From contig NZ_QUAC01000477.1 in NCBI RefSeq assembly GCF_003389455.1, positions 1-36,241 of the forward strand: a stretch of DNA of 36,241 bases, written 5' to 3'. Position numbers and translations under genes: made by a program. Source of the stretch: Streptomyces inhibens. Lineage in GTDB: Bacteria; Actinomycetota; Actinomycetes; Streptomycetales; Streptomycetaceae. The notes beneath the pieces are model-generated. The model was not told the origin of the DNA. It worked only from the letters and a program-made list of their open reading frames with translations, and made no database searches. Of this stretch, positions 1 to 8,233 are shown in pieces. Positions within the stretch are counted from its first letter, which is position 1; every line of letters starts with the position of its first letter.

Positions 1-45
1 GCGCCGCCGCGGTCCGGCCGCGGCGGCGCCGGTCGCCCCGCCACC

Positions 46-1098
46 TCAGGATTCCGAGGTCCAGGTGCCCAGGGCGATCTCGGCGGTGATGCCGGGACCG
101 AAGCCGGCCAGCAGGCCGCGGTGGCCGTCGAGGGCCGAGGCTTCGTCGAACATGCGGCCAAGGGCGTCCAGCACCACCGCGCTGGCGATATTGCCGTACT
201 CGGTGAGCGTGGCGCGGCTGAAGCGGAACGCATCGGGCGGCACTTCGAGGAAGCGGCACAGGTCGTCCAGGATGCGCGGACCACCCGCGTGGACGATGTA
301 GAAGTCCAGCTTGCCGGCGTTCCACTGGTGCTGTTCCGCGACGGCCCGGAGGGCCGGGGTGAGCGGCTCCATGGTCCCGGGCACGCGCTTGTCGAGCTGG
401 AAGTGGAAGCCCGTGGACCGGACCGCGTAGGAGATCCAGTCCTCGGTGTGCGGGATGAGGTACGAGCCGTTGCGTTCCAGGCGGACCCCGGTGCCCCCGT
501 TGCCACGCACCACGGCGGCGGCGATCCCGTCGCCGAACAGGCCGTTGGACAGCAGCGACCCCACACCCAGATCGGTGGGCTGGTAGCACAGCGAGCAGAA
601 CTCACAGGCCACGATGAGCACATTGGCGTCGGGGTACGCCGTGCAGTAGTCATGGGCCCGGTTGACGGCCGCGCCGCCCGCGGCACAGCCGAGCTGCGCG
701 ATGGGCATCTGGCGTGTCTCCGACCGGAAGCCCATCTTGTTGATGAGCCATGCGGTCAGGGACGGCATCATGAATCCGGTGCAGGAGACGTAGATGATCA
801 GGTCTATCTCCTGCGGCTCGAGTTCTGCCTGATCGAGTGCCTTGCGCACCACGTCCGGCACACGAGCCTTGGATTCCGCTTCGTAGATGGCGCTGCGGGC
901 GTCGAGCCCCGGATGCTTCAGCACCGTGTCTATCGGCTGGACCAGATGTCGTTTGAGTACCCCGGTGTTCTCTATCAGACGGAGAACGAGGCGCAGCTCC
1001 CGATGGTCGCCGTGCAACCTACGGGCCAGTTCGAGGGTTTCCTCATTGGTGATGACGTAGTCGGGGACCGCTATTGCCGGTTTGCACAGAACCGCCAT
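46..1098 (-). CDS. rppA: Type III polyketide synthase, 1,3,6,8-tetrahydroxynaphthalene synthase
   Basis: This enzyme condenses five malonyl-CoA into 1,3,6,8-tetrahydroxynaphthalene, which oxidises to flaviolin and feeds melanin-like pigments. The 350-residue protein has the catalytic triad at the positions known for the S. coelicolor enzyme: Cys138 (QLGCAAGG), His270 (YIVHAGGP) and Asn303 (EYGNIAS). The extra family cysteine Cys106 (YVSCTGFMMP) and the C-terminal GFGPGITAE loop are also present. I chose the ATG at 1098 because AGGAGGAG lies just upstream; an ATG seven codons further out has no such site. A P450 gene lies upstream on the same strand, separated by about 400 bp, and in other streptomycetes such a P450 couples the product oxidatively. 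The assignment is firm; the final pigment cannot be read from sequence. Confidence 0.95.
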   Translation of the reverse strand: MAVLCKPAIAVPDYVITNEETLELARRLHGDHRELRLVLRLIENTGVLKRHLVQPIDTVLKHPGLDARSAIYEAESKARVPDVVRKALDQAELEPQEIDLIIYVSCTGFMMPSLTAWLINKMGFRSETRQMPIAQLGCAAGGAAVNRAHDYCTAYPDANVLIVACEFCSLCYQPTDLGVGSLLSNGLFGDGIAAAVVRGNGGTGVRLERNGSYLIPHTEDWISYAVRSTGFHFQLDKRVPGTMEPLTPALRAVAEQHQWNAGKLDFYIVHAGGPRILDDLCRFLEVPPDAFRFSRATLTEYGNIASAVVLDALGRMFDEASALDGHRGLLAGFGPGITAEIALGTWTSES

Positions 1099-1505
1099 GG
1101 ATCTCCTCCTATCGGGCAATGGCCCACGCCGTGCGGCCTGGCCGGACCTGGGGTGTTAGCCGGCCGGGGGTATCCGCTGTCCGCGGCGCGCTGTCCGCGG
1201 CGCGAGGTACGAGGTACGCGCGGAATGTGACGGGAAACGGACCGCTGGGCGGTTCGCCGGCGCCGAGCTCGATATTCCCTGGACGGATGCGCTCGGGCTG
1301 AGCGCCGAAGGTTGAGTTCTCGTCGTGCCGGGCAGGTCGTGTCCGGCACGTCGCTCTTGGCCACGAGACTTGACGCTACGCCAGACGGTTGAGGGCCGCA
1401 TGTCGAGCGAAATACCGGCCGGGATCCCGCGCATTACTCCGGTTGCCGTCCTCCGGGCGCCGACGCATCATCGAGGACGGCAGAACACGTCCAGTGCCGG
1501 CTTTG
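1099..1505. other. Intergenic region between P450 and rppA
   Basis: About 400 bp lie between the stop of the upstream P450 and the start of rppA. No convincing gene is present. It contains two adjacent tandem duplications (1177-1218, listed separately) and presumably the rppA promoter and leader. The spacing argues against a tightly coupled two-gene operon, although read-through is possible. Confidence 0.6.
1177..1218. repeat. Two back-to-back tandem duplications in the rppA leader
   Basis: CTGTCCGCGGCGCG occurs twice without a gap (1177-1190 and 1191-1204), followed directly by AGGTACG twice (1205-1211 and 1212-1218). Both duplications are perfect. They lie 80-120 bp upstream of the rppA start, where a promoter or its 5' leader is expected. 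Confidence 0.9.
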
Positions 1506-2711
1506 TCACCACACCACCGGCAGCTCAAGCGGATAACGCCAGATGGACGTCGCGTTCCAGCGCACTTCCTGGGCCGGCTTCGCCAGCCGCAGGTCGGGGA
1601 AGCGGTCCAGCAGGGTCCCGAGGGCCACTTCCAGTTCCGTGGCGGCGAGCGGGGCACCCAGGCAGTGATGTCCACCCCAGCCGAACGTCATGTGCTGTGT
1701 ACCGGTGCGTTCCAGGTCCAGCTCGTCGGGACGGTCGAATTTCCGGCTGTCCCGGTTGGCGGTCAGATAGGAGACGTGCACGATGTCCCCTGCCCGGATC
1801 AGCACGCCGCTCAGTTCCACGTCCTCCAGGGCGACGCGGGGGATACCGACGCCCTTGCGGAACGGAATGAACCGCAACATTTCATCGATGGCCTGCGGGA
1901 GCAACTCGGGCCGGGCCCGCACCATGGCGAGCTCCTTGGGGCGAGTGAGCAGTGTGTAGGCGATGTTGCCGATCTCGTACGTGGTGGTGTCCTGGCCGGT
2001 GATGAGCAGGACCATCGCCATGACGGTGAGCTCCTGGTCGTCGAGGATCTCGTCCCCGTCGCGGGCGGTGGCCAGCGTGCTGATCAGGTCGTCGCCGGGG
2101 TTCGCGCGCCGTTGCGCGGTCAGCGTGCTGAAGTAGGAGCGAAGCTCGGCCTTGGCGTGTACCGCGTTCTCCCGGTTGTCGATCGTGGTGTCCATCATGG
2201 TCCGCGCGTGAGCCCGCAGTTGCGCCTGGTCGGACTCGGGGATGTCGAGAACCTCGCAGATCGTGATCAGGGGCAGCGGGCCCGCCAGGTGCTCCATGAG
2301 GTCGGCGGGGGAGCCGTACTCCGCCATCCGGTCCAGCAGCTCGTCCACGACACGCTGGGTACGGACCCGCATGCGTTCGATGTGGCGCGGCGCGAAACCC
2401 TTGGAGATGAGCCCGCGCAGCCGGCTGCTGCCCGGTGGGTCCATCAGGTTGATGGCCTCGTCCTGAACGATCGGCTCAGGCGTCATCCGCGGGAAGTTCC
2501 GGCCGATGATGGCCTTGCGGCTGAAGCGGCGGTCGGTGGTGACCGTACGCACGTCGTCGTAGCGGGTGACCAGCCAGGCCTCCCCTTCACCATGAGGCAG
2601 CCGGATGCGCGCGACGGGCTCGTCGGTCAGCAGGCGCTTGAGCGTCGGGTCGAATTCGAGGGCCTCGGCATAGTCGAAGGGGCAGTTCAATGCGGGCGCG
2701 TCGGGTTCCAT
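1506..2711 (-). CDS. Cytochrome P450 associated with rppA (P-450mel/CYP158-like role)
   Basis: This is a heme-thiolate monooxygenase of 401 residues, the normal length for a soluble bacterial P450. The heme loop is FGWGGHHCLGAPLA with Cys350 as thiolate ligand. The I-helix oxygen-activation motif is TGQDTT near residues 238-243, and the K-helix ExxR is EMLR near 277-280. Close to rppA, a P450 of this kind usually dimerises or polymerises tetrahydroxynaphthalene or flaviolin (P-450mel in S. griseus, CYP158A in S. coelicolor); that role is inferred from context. The start is taken as the ATG at 2711, which has TGGAGC seven bases upstream. In-frame ATGs at 2774 and 2804 lack a good ribosome site. 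Here the P450 precedes rppA, whereas in S. griseus rppA comes first. Confidence 0.85.
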   Translation of the reverse strand: MEPDAPALNCPFDYAEALEFDPTLKRLLTDEPVARIRLPHGEGEAWLVTRYDDVRTVTTDRRFSRKAIIGRNFPRMTPEPIVQDEAINLMDPPGSSRLRGLISKGFAPRHIERMRVRTQRVVDELLDRMAEYGSPADLMEHLAGPLPLITICEVLDIPESDQAQLRAHARTMMDTTIDNRENAVHAKAELRSYFSTLTAQRRANPGDDLISTLATARDGDEILDDQELTVMAMVLLITGQDTTTYEIGNIAYTLLTRPKELAMVRARPELLPQAIDEMLRFIPFRKGVGIPRVALEDVELSGVLIRAGDIVHVSYLTANRDSRKFDRPDELDLERTGTQHMTFGWGGHHCLGAPLAATELEVALGTLLDRFPDLRLAKPAQEVRWNATSIWRYPLELPVVW

Positions 2712-3436
2712 GCGGAGCTCCAGATAGGGGATCTGACGGTGAGGTCCGGTACCTATGGCGGCTGGACGGGGCATAGGTACCCGGTCATCTGCGGTGGCGC
2801 GCACCTATTCACCCGGATTAGCCCAGATGAAGGGACGTTACGGGGTGCGGTAACGCGCATGGCTCGCCCGTGTTGCGTTCTTGGCGACGGTGTGGTGGCG
2901 CGACCGTGTGGTGGCCGAGGCCCAGCCATCGACTCTGCGTATGCAGCCTGCCTCTGCGTGGAACGGCATACCGGATTCCCCGATGAAGTCTTCCGCTAAA
3001 TTCCGTTTTCGGTTCCCTCGTGCAGTGATACGCGGAAGATGCGGACATCTCCTGTCATCTCGCATGGTTGGGCGTTCGCCGATGCGTAAATGCTGATATG
3101 CCACCCGGGGGCATTTGCAGGGCTTTTACGCGAGCGTTGACCAGTAGATTCCCTGCGGCGGGATTCGTCGGCAACTGGCTGACAAAGCTGCACTTCAGCG
3201 CGCATGGCGGGGTCTGGGTGCGCCTCGGTGGAAAACCGGACGGTAAGTTGCCTGACGGTCCGTTGCCGTGATTGCATCCTGCGAGTGCGGCAGCCGCAAT
3301 TATATGTGCCCGGGTTCGGGCATCAGGCGTCCGTCGAACCGGTCGGAATTGCTGTGCATTTGTTTCGTGTTTACTCTGCCTCAACCCGGCCGGCGCCACT
3401 TCAGGAACCTCAGAGAATTGAAGGGAAGGGAAAGCC
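2712..3436. promoter_or_regulatory. Divergent control region between P450 and leader-peptide gene
   Basis: About 725 bp without a convincing gene; short open frames on both strands have no recognisable content. It must hold the promoters for the minus-strand P450 and the plus-strand peptide gene. Two symmetric elements stand out: CGTTAC-N8-GTAACG at 2836-2855, and a 17-bp near-palindrome at 3098-3114 (ATGCCACCCGGGGGCAT, one mismatched pair). Either could be an operator; no regulator gene lies close by. Confidence 0.45.
2836..2855. promoter_or_regulatory. Inverted repeat, candidate operator of the P450
   Basis: Perfect 6-bp arms CGTTAC and GTAACG are separated by 8 bp. The element lies about 125 bp upstream of the P450 ATG. 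Size and symmetry fit a dimeric repressor site, but there is no independent support. Confidence 0.35.
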
Positions 3437-3655
3437 ATGCGTAAGGGCTTCACCTCTGATGTCGAGACCTGCGAGATTTCCGACAGCGAGCTGGACACCA
3501 TTTCCGGTGGCGTCGCCAGCGCCGGTGCCGACGTCGACGGTCACGGTGCGTCCGTGAGCATCGGTGACGCGGTCGGGACCGCCCAGTCCCTCGCGCCCTC
3601 CGTGCCCGTCGCGCAGCTCGCCGCCCTCGCCACCGTGCAGACCAGCGGCGTCTGA
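3437..3655 (+). CDS. Small double-glycine leader peptide (RiPP-like precursor)
   Basis: This is a 72-residue peptide with a leader-like N-terminus and a typical cleavage motif, ISDSELDTISGG, ending at Gly24-Gly25. Such ELDxISGG leaders are found on lanthipeptide-type and bacteriocin-type precursors and are removed by peptidase-containing exporters. The predicted 47-residue core is rich in Ala, Gly, Val and Ser with some Thr and Asp, and contains no cysteine; the only Cys (residue 12) is in the leader. Lanthionine rings are therefore impossible in the core. GGGAAGGGAAAG precedes the ATG, giving a good ribosome site. No lanthipeptide synthetase, radical SAM enzyme or peptidase exporter is seen nearby. 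A strong hairpin follows, then a FAD monooxygenase on the same strand. Product and function are unknown. Confidence 0.7.
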   Translation: MRKGFTSDVETCEISDSELDTISGGVASAGADVDGHGASVSIGDAVGTAQSLAPSVPVAQLAALATVQTSGV

Positions 3656-3737
3656 CAGCGCCCCTCGCGGTAAGGCGTCAGCGCCAGTAGCGTTACTCGG
3701 CCCGCTGGTGCATCTCGATACCGGCAGAGCCGGCCAG

Positions 3738-3764
3738 AACCCCGGAACCTCCAGTTCCGGGGTT
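3738..3764 (+). terminator. Strong hairpin after the leader-peptide gene
   Basis: AACCCCGGAAC (3738-3748) pairs perfectly with GTTCCGGGGTT (3754-3764) around a 5-nt loop. There is no U-tract, as is usual in Streptomyces. It separates the peptide gene from the FAD monooxygenase and may end or attenuate transcription. Confidence 0.75.
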
Positions 3765-3876
3765 CACGCATGGCGTCCGCAGGAAAAGGAAGAGCCTTTG
3801 CGGCGGAGCGCTCGGATCTGAGGGTATGTGTGCTGAGGTGGTGGGCTCCGGGGTTTCGCGGCAAGGAGCGGTGGCG

Positions 3877-5112
3877 ATGGAGCGGACGACATGCTGTGTG
3901 GTGGGCGGCGGCCCCGCCGGGATGGTCCTCGGTCTGCTGCTGGCCCGGGCCGGTGTGGAGGTCACGGTCCTGGAGAAGCACGGCGACTTTCTGCGCGACT
4001 TCCGCGGCGACACCGTGCATCCGTCCACCCTGGCGCTGCTGGAGGAGCTGGGCCTGGCCGAGCGGTTCGCCCGTCTGCCGCAGCGGCGGGTGACGACGGT
4101 TCAGCTGCCGCTCGGCCCGGATCGTTCGCTGGTGACCGTCGGAGACATCGGGGCGCTGCCGGGCAGATACAACTACATCGCCATGGTGCCGCAGTGGGAC
4201 CTGCTCGATCTCCTGGCGGACGAGGCCCGCCGGGAGCCGTCCTTCTCCGTACGGATGAGCACAGAGGCGACGGACTTCCTGGTGGAGGGCGTGGGGAGGG
4301 TCACAGGAGTGCGGTACCGCACGTCCGACGGCCGTACCGGTGAGCTGCGGGCCACCCTCACGGTGGCCTGCGACGGCCGGGGCTCGCTGGCCCGGTCGCT
4401 GCCCGAACTGGGACTGCGGAGGTTCACCTGCCCGATGGACGCCTGGTGGTTCCGGCTGCCGCGGCGCGAGGGCGATCCGCACGGGCTCGTAGGAGGCGTC
4501 GGCGACCGGTTCCTCACCGCCATGATCGACCGCGGGGATTACTGGCAGTGCGCCGCGCTGATCCTCAAGGGAACGGACGCCGAGCGCCGCGCCGCCGGAC
4601 TTGAGCCGTTCATGGCCGACTTCACGGCCGCCGCCCCATGGTTCGCGGACCGGGTGCACGCGCTGCGGTCCTGGGACGAGGTCAAGCTGCTCGACGTACG
4701 GCTGGACCGCCTCCGGCGCTGGCACCGCCCGGGGCTGCTGTGCATCGGCGACGCGGCACATGCGATGTCACCGGTCTTCGGTATCGGCATCAACCTTGCC
4801 GTCGAGGACGCGGTGGCCGCCGCCCGGTACCTCGTCGAGCCGCTGCTCGGAGGTGCCGTGGGCCTGCGCGACGTACGCGCGGTCCAGCGCCGACGGTGGC
4901 CGACCACCGCCCTGACCCAGGCACTTCAGCGGTTCGCCCACGCGCGGGTCATCGAACCGGTGCTGACGGGCCGGCCGCCCTTCGGAAACCCCAAGCGCGC
5001 CAAGCGGATGACCGAACTGCTCACCACCTCGCGATGGCTGAACCGGGTGCCGGCGTACTTCCTCGCCTACGGTGCCGTACGCGAACGTCCGCCGGCCGCG
5101 TCGGTGCGCTGA
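3877..5112 (+). CDS. FAD-dependent monooxygenase (PHBH/UbiH-type)
   Basis: This is a single-component flavoprotein hydroxylase of 411 residues, of the class that hydroxylates or epoxidises aromatic and polyketide substrates using NAD(P)H and oxygen. Motifs in order are the Rossmann GGGPAG at residues 10-15, the DG motif in ACDGRGS, and the GD motif GDAAHAMSPVFGIGIN that holds the FAD ribityl chain. The substrate cannot be deduced. The start is the ATG at 3877 with AAGGAG eight bases upstream; an upstream in-frame ATG at 3826 lacks comparable support. It lies 221 bp downstream of the leader-peptide gene on the same strand, behind a hairpin, so co-transcription would need read-through. It converges on the dioxygenase gene that ends 22 bp away. 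Confidence 0.85.
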   Translation: MERTTCCVVGGGPAGMVLGLLLARAGVEVTVLEKHGDFLRDFRGDTVHPSTLALLEELGLAERFARLPQRRVTTVQLPLGPDRSLVTVGDIGALPGRYNYIAMVPQWDLLDLLADEARREPSFSVRMSTEATDFLVEGVGRVTGVRYRTSDGRTGELRATLTVACDGRGSLARSLPELGLRRFTCPMDAWWFRLPRREGDPHGLVGGVGDRFLTAMIDRGDYWQCAALILKGTDAERRAAGLEPFMADFTAAAPWFADRVHALRSWDEVKLLDVRLDRLRRWHRPGLLCIGDAAHAMSPVFGIGINLAVEDAVAAARYLVEPLLGGAVGLRDVRAVQRRRWPTTALTQALQRFAHARVIEPVLTGRPPFGNPKRAKRMTELLTTSRWLNRVPAYFLAYGAVRERPPAASVR

Positions 5113-5134
5113 ACGGCGCCCCTCCCCCTCCCGG

Positions 5135-6055
5135 TCAACACGGCGCGGAAACCGCGCTGTTCCGCCAGGAGCGGAGCCCGAGCAGCCGCTCGCCGAGCGG
5201 AGTCAGCACGGCCACCGGGTCCTGCTTCTCCCGGCCCCGAGGGTCACCGGGGAAGGCCGGATTCTTCGGGGCTGTCTTCTCGCGCCATGACGTGATGCGC
5301 TCCTGCACGAGTGCGGTGTTGCTCTCGTCGGCAGGGAACATGCTGACGTACTGAGCGAGGCGCACCCGGTGCTGCGAGGTGTTCTCCCGCACGCCGTGCG
5401 CCAGCAGGCTGTTGAAGACCAGCAGGTCACCCGCGTTCGTCGGCAGTGGTGTGGGCTCGCCCATACCGGCCGTGTCTGGCCGCCAGGGGTCGCGGTCCAC
5501 GGGCTGTTTCGCCACCCACTCGTCGAACCCCCGGAACATCTCCGGGTAGGCCTGTGTACCGCCCATCTCGGGATCGGTGTCCACCAGCGAAACGACCCCC
5601 TGGACCCCGAAGGGGAGGGGATCGACGGAGGTGTCGATGTCCCAGTGGATGAAGCCGGTGAACCGTCGGTTGCGCCGGTTGGGCGGGTTGAGGTTGGCGC
5701 GGTCGAGCGTGACCCACAGGTCCTCGCGGTCCCAGATGTCGACGAACGCGTCGTAGAGCCGGGGCTCCTGGCGGATGTCCCACAGGTGCTGGTGCTGGTA
5801 GATCTCCACCATGCCGCTGCCGGCCACATCCCGCATGGCATGGTTCTCGGCGTCCGGCCGGTACCAGGCTTCCTCGTCGTGCGGATCGAGCCCGGTGAAC
5901 TCCCACAGGGTTGCGGCGAGACGCTCCACCTTCTCCTGCGGCACCACGTCACGCACGATGACATAGCCCCATCTCTTCCAGTGCGCCCAGCCCTCCGCGG
6001 TCAGGACGCGGAACGGCAGTTCCTTCTCCAGGTCGTACATCGGATCCCTGGCCAT
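5135..6055 (-). CDS. Phytanoyl-CoA dioxygenase (PhyH) family Fe(II)/2-oxoglutarate enzyme
   Basis: A 306-residue protein of the PhyH superfamily, which hydroxylates, halogenates or desaturates small molecules with Fe(II) and 2-oxoglutarate. The iron facial triad is visible as HWD (His137, Asp139) and the distal His220 in LLAHGVREN, followed by an arginine (VRLAQY) that could bind 2-oxoglutarate. Asp in the first motif favours hydroxylase over halogenase activity. The start is the ATG at 6055, with GGGAGG seven bases upstream. The protein has no signal peptide or membrane segment. It converges with the FAD monooxygenase. The substrate is unknown; PhyH enzymes are often tailoring enzymes in natural-product pathways. 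Confidence 0.82.
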   Translation of the reverse strand: MARDPMYDLEKELPFRVLTAEGWAHWKRWGYVIVRDVVPQEKVERLAATLWEFTGLDPHDEEAWYRPDAENHAMRDVAGSGMVEIYQHQHLWDIRQEPRLYDAFVDIWDREDLWVTLDRANLNPPNRRNRRFTGFIHWDIDTSVDPLPFGVQGVVSLVDTDPEMGGTQAYPEMFRGFDEWVAKQPVDRDPWRPDTAGMGEPTPLPTNAGDLLVFNSLLAHGVRENTSQHRVRLAQYVSMFPADESNTALVQERITSWREKTAPKNPAFPGDPRGREKQDPVAVLTPLGERLLGLRSWRNSAVSAPC

Positions 6056-6089
6056 GACGCGCCTCCCGGGTTCGCCGTGAGCCGGCTGA

Positions 6090-6133
6090 AATGCGTCATG
6101 TTTAAAGGGGGACATACGGGATGGAATGCGTCA
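6090..6133. repeat. Direct repeat AATGCGTCA upstream of the PhyH gene
   Basis: AATGCGTCA occurs at 6090-6098 and 6125-6133, 35 bp apart, just upstream of the dioxygenase start. It may be a regulator site; this is only a pattern. Confidence 0.4.
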
Positions 6134-6312
6134 AGAGGCCCATCGAGCGGGGCGAATGAGGTAGCGGTACGCTGGATTTACGGCACTTGGGGCACTTCGG
6201 CGTGCCTGCGACCGGGCGCCCCGCGGGCGCCGTCGCGCCGACGGTGCGGCGGCGTCAGGTCGTCCTCGCGCCACCGCACCGGGCGTCGTTCCTGGAGTGG
6301 CTCAGGACAGGC

Positions 6313-8016
6313 TCAGGGCAGCAGGGTGTCGAGGAAGGCGTTGGCAAACACCCGTGCCGGGTCGTAGGAGTTGAGGGTGTCCCGGGCGGTGCGCCAGTCG
6401 CCGAACGCCGCCGGCACGGTGCGGCTCAGCGTGGCGGGATCCGTCCACGGTCCGCTGTCCGTATAGGCCCAGCCCTTCGACCACTCCGGACGTACGGTCG
6501 CGTACGAGCCCGTGTAGGTCTGCCAGATCCACTGTTCCAGCTCGCGGAAGAACGGGCCCGCGCCGGGCGTGCCGGGATAGGTGGCGAAGTCGAGCCACAC
6601 CACGGTGTCCCACTCGGGATGGTCGGGGTGGGCGCGGGCCGGGGACAGGAACGGGCCGTCGAGGGGGTCGGTGCCGGTGATACGCAGCTCGATCGGGCCG
6701 TTGACCGGGTAGGACCCGCGGCTCTGGTGAGCGGCCAGCACGCTCTGGTAGCGGGAGTGGAAGTCATTCACCACGCGCTGCACATTCGCCCGGGAGGTCA
6801 GTACCGCCCACCCCGCTTCGACGATCCGCAGGGTCGTCGGCTCCACGTACAGCAGGCTGTTCTTCGACCAGCCCCAGACGTCCCAGGTACCGGTGACGAT
6901 CAGCCCGGAGCCGACGATGGACATGGCGAGCTTGGTGAAGGCGGGCGTCTTGTCGCCCCCGCCCGCGGCGATCTCCCCTAGCAGCTTCGACATGTCTTCG
7001 GTGACGCGGTTGGCGAAGGTGTAGGCGTACGGGGTGTCGATCTGCTTGGCGAACAGCGGTTTGGTGGGCGCCACGCTCCACACCTTCAGCCAGGGCACGT
7101 CGGTGAACGGGAACCAGATCGCCTCGATGCGCCCGGTGCTGTCCAGATAGGAGCTGATCGTGCGGCCCCCGGCGCCGGGTGGTCCAAAGACGGTGGCCAC
7201 GTTCACGTCGTACCAATTCTGGCAGCGCAGCCGGGTGTTCGCGGCGGCGGTCATCGTCACCTCGGTGATGAATGCGCGGCCCAGGTGGACGAGGAAGGCG
7301 CGGATGTCCGGGTCGGAGCGGGTGAAGGTCTTGAGCACGTAGCGGCCGTCCGCCGCGCTCCACACCACGGCGGTGAGGGAGGTGACCTGCGAGCTCAGGG
7401 TGCCGAAGCCGGAGCCCGCCGGCGGGTGTTCGGTGGCGGTGGGCAGGCCGGTGCCATGGCCGCCGATGGCGAGCACCCCGCCGATGGTGAGGTCGCCGGG
7501 CGCCGTGGTGGTGGCGAGGCCGAGCCCCGACTCCTCCAGGCGGGCGAGGATGGTGTCGAGGGTCGCGCCCGCCTGCGCGGTGACGCTCCCTGGGCTGCCG
7601 CCGCGCACACTGACCGCGGTGAGGTGGGAGGTGGTGTCGACGATGACCGTACGGGTGGTGTCGGCGCCGGCGGGTACCACCAGCGGCGACCAGGTGTGGC
7701 CCTTGCCCCGGGCCCGTAACCGGTAGCTGTGCTCATGAGCCCAGTTCGCGAGGGTGACGACGTCGTCGGGGGTGCGGGCCGTAGCCGTCCAGACGTTCTC
7801 GACGACGATCTCCAACGACCAGTTCCTGAAGGCCTGTTGGGAGAGCGGGATGCCGGCGGGGAAGCCGGGCGGAGGGGTGAGAGTGGCCGCTGCGCTGCCC
7901 GCGGGGACGCGATGAGCGGGCTGTAGCCCGGCTGCCGTGGCGAGTCCCGCGGCGGCGGCCCCGGTCAGGAGCGTGCGGCGGGTGAGGGAGTTTTTTCGAG
8001 CGCTGTCGTCGGACAT
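6313..8016 (-). CDS. Tat-exported VAO-type FAD oxidase, cholesterol-oxidase-like
   Basis: A 567-residue secreted flavoprotein. The N-terminus carries a twin-arginine signal (SLTRRTLLTG, then an Ala-rich stretch), so it is exported folded with its flavin. The FAD-binding domain of the vanillyl-alcohol-oxidase fold follows, with GKGHTWSPL (His107), the likely histidine for covalent FAD, and GGVLAIGGHGTG. The remainder matches the substrate-binding domain of class II (covalent) cholesterol oxidases such as that of Brevibacterium, suggesting a sterol or related hydrophobic alcohol substrate with peroxide as by-product. I chose the ATG at 8016, which has GGAAGG six bases upstream and places the RR motif correctly. 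The family is well supported; sterol specificity is inferred. Confidence 0.82.
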   Translation of the reverse strand: MSDDSARKNSLTRRTLLTGAAAAGLATAAGLQPAHRVPAGSAAATLTPPPGFPAGIPLSQQAFRNWSLEIVVENVWTATARTPDDVVTLANWAHEHSYRLRARGKGHTWSPLVVPAGADTTRTVIVDTTSHLTAVSVRGGSPGSVTAQAGATLDTILARLEESGLGLATTTAPGDLTIGGVLAIGGHGTGLPTATEHPPAGSGFGTLSSQVTSLTAVVWSAADGRYVLKTFTRSDPDIRAFLVHLGRAFITEVTMTAAANTRLRCQNWYDVNVATVFGPPGAGGRTISSYLDSTGRIEAIWFPFTDVPWLKVWSVAPTKPLFAKQIDTPYAYTFANRVTEDMSKLLGEIAAGGGDKTPAFTKLAMSIVGSGLIVTGTWDVWGWSKNSLLYVEPTTLRIVEAGWAVLTSRANVQRVVNDFHSRYQSVLAAHQSRGSYPVNGPIELRITGTDPLDGPFLSPARAHPDHPEWDTVVWLDFATYPGTPGAGPFFRELEQWIWQTYTGSYATVRPEWSKGWAYTDSGPWTDPATLSRTVPAAFGDWRTARDTLNSYDPARVFANAFLDTLLP

Positions 8017-8172
8017 GGCTGTCCTTCCGGCACGCGGCGCGCCGCCCCGTTGCACCGCGCACGGATCGTAGGGAGACCGTACGAGCGCCCCGGTGCGGTG
8101 GGGGTGCCGGAAGGTTAGGTTGACGGGCCGTCAGTTGCAAGAGCCGTGCGCAAGGCCGTGGGCAGAGCCGTG

Positions 8173-8222
8173 CGCACAGCCATCGGCCATCGCCACGCGC
8201 CGCGATGGCCGATGGCTGTGCG
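8173..8222 (-). terminator. 20-bp perfect hairpin downstream of the BBE-type oxidase
   Basis: 8173-8192 and 8203-8222 are exact reverse complements (CGCACAGCCATCGGCCATCG on the left), with a 10-nt loop. The hairpin lies just 3' of the BBE gene stop and would end minus-strand transcription before the VAO-oxidase gene. The GCCGTGCGCA direct repeats upstream of it give the spacer a repetitive look. Confidence 0.85.
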
Positions 8223-8233
8223 GCGATCGCGAT

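Noticed and set aside
121..1230. Long plus-strand open frame opposite rppA
   Set aside because: Antisense shadow of a clear type III PKS. Its translation is Gly/Val/His/Arg-rich without family features, as expected from high-GC complementary frames.
1389..2999. 536-codon plus-strand frame opposite the first P450
   Set aside because: It is the complement of the P450 codons; no recognisable domain and no promoter logic.
3437..3655. Lanthipeptide precursor with lanthionine rings
   Set aside because: The core has no cysteine and no lanthipeptide synthetase lies in the window, so only the leader resemblance is claimed.
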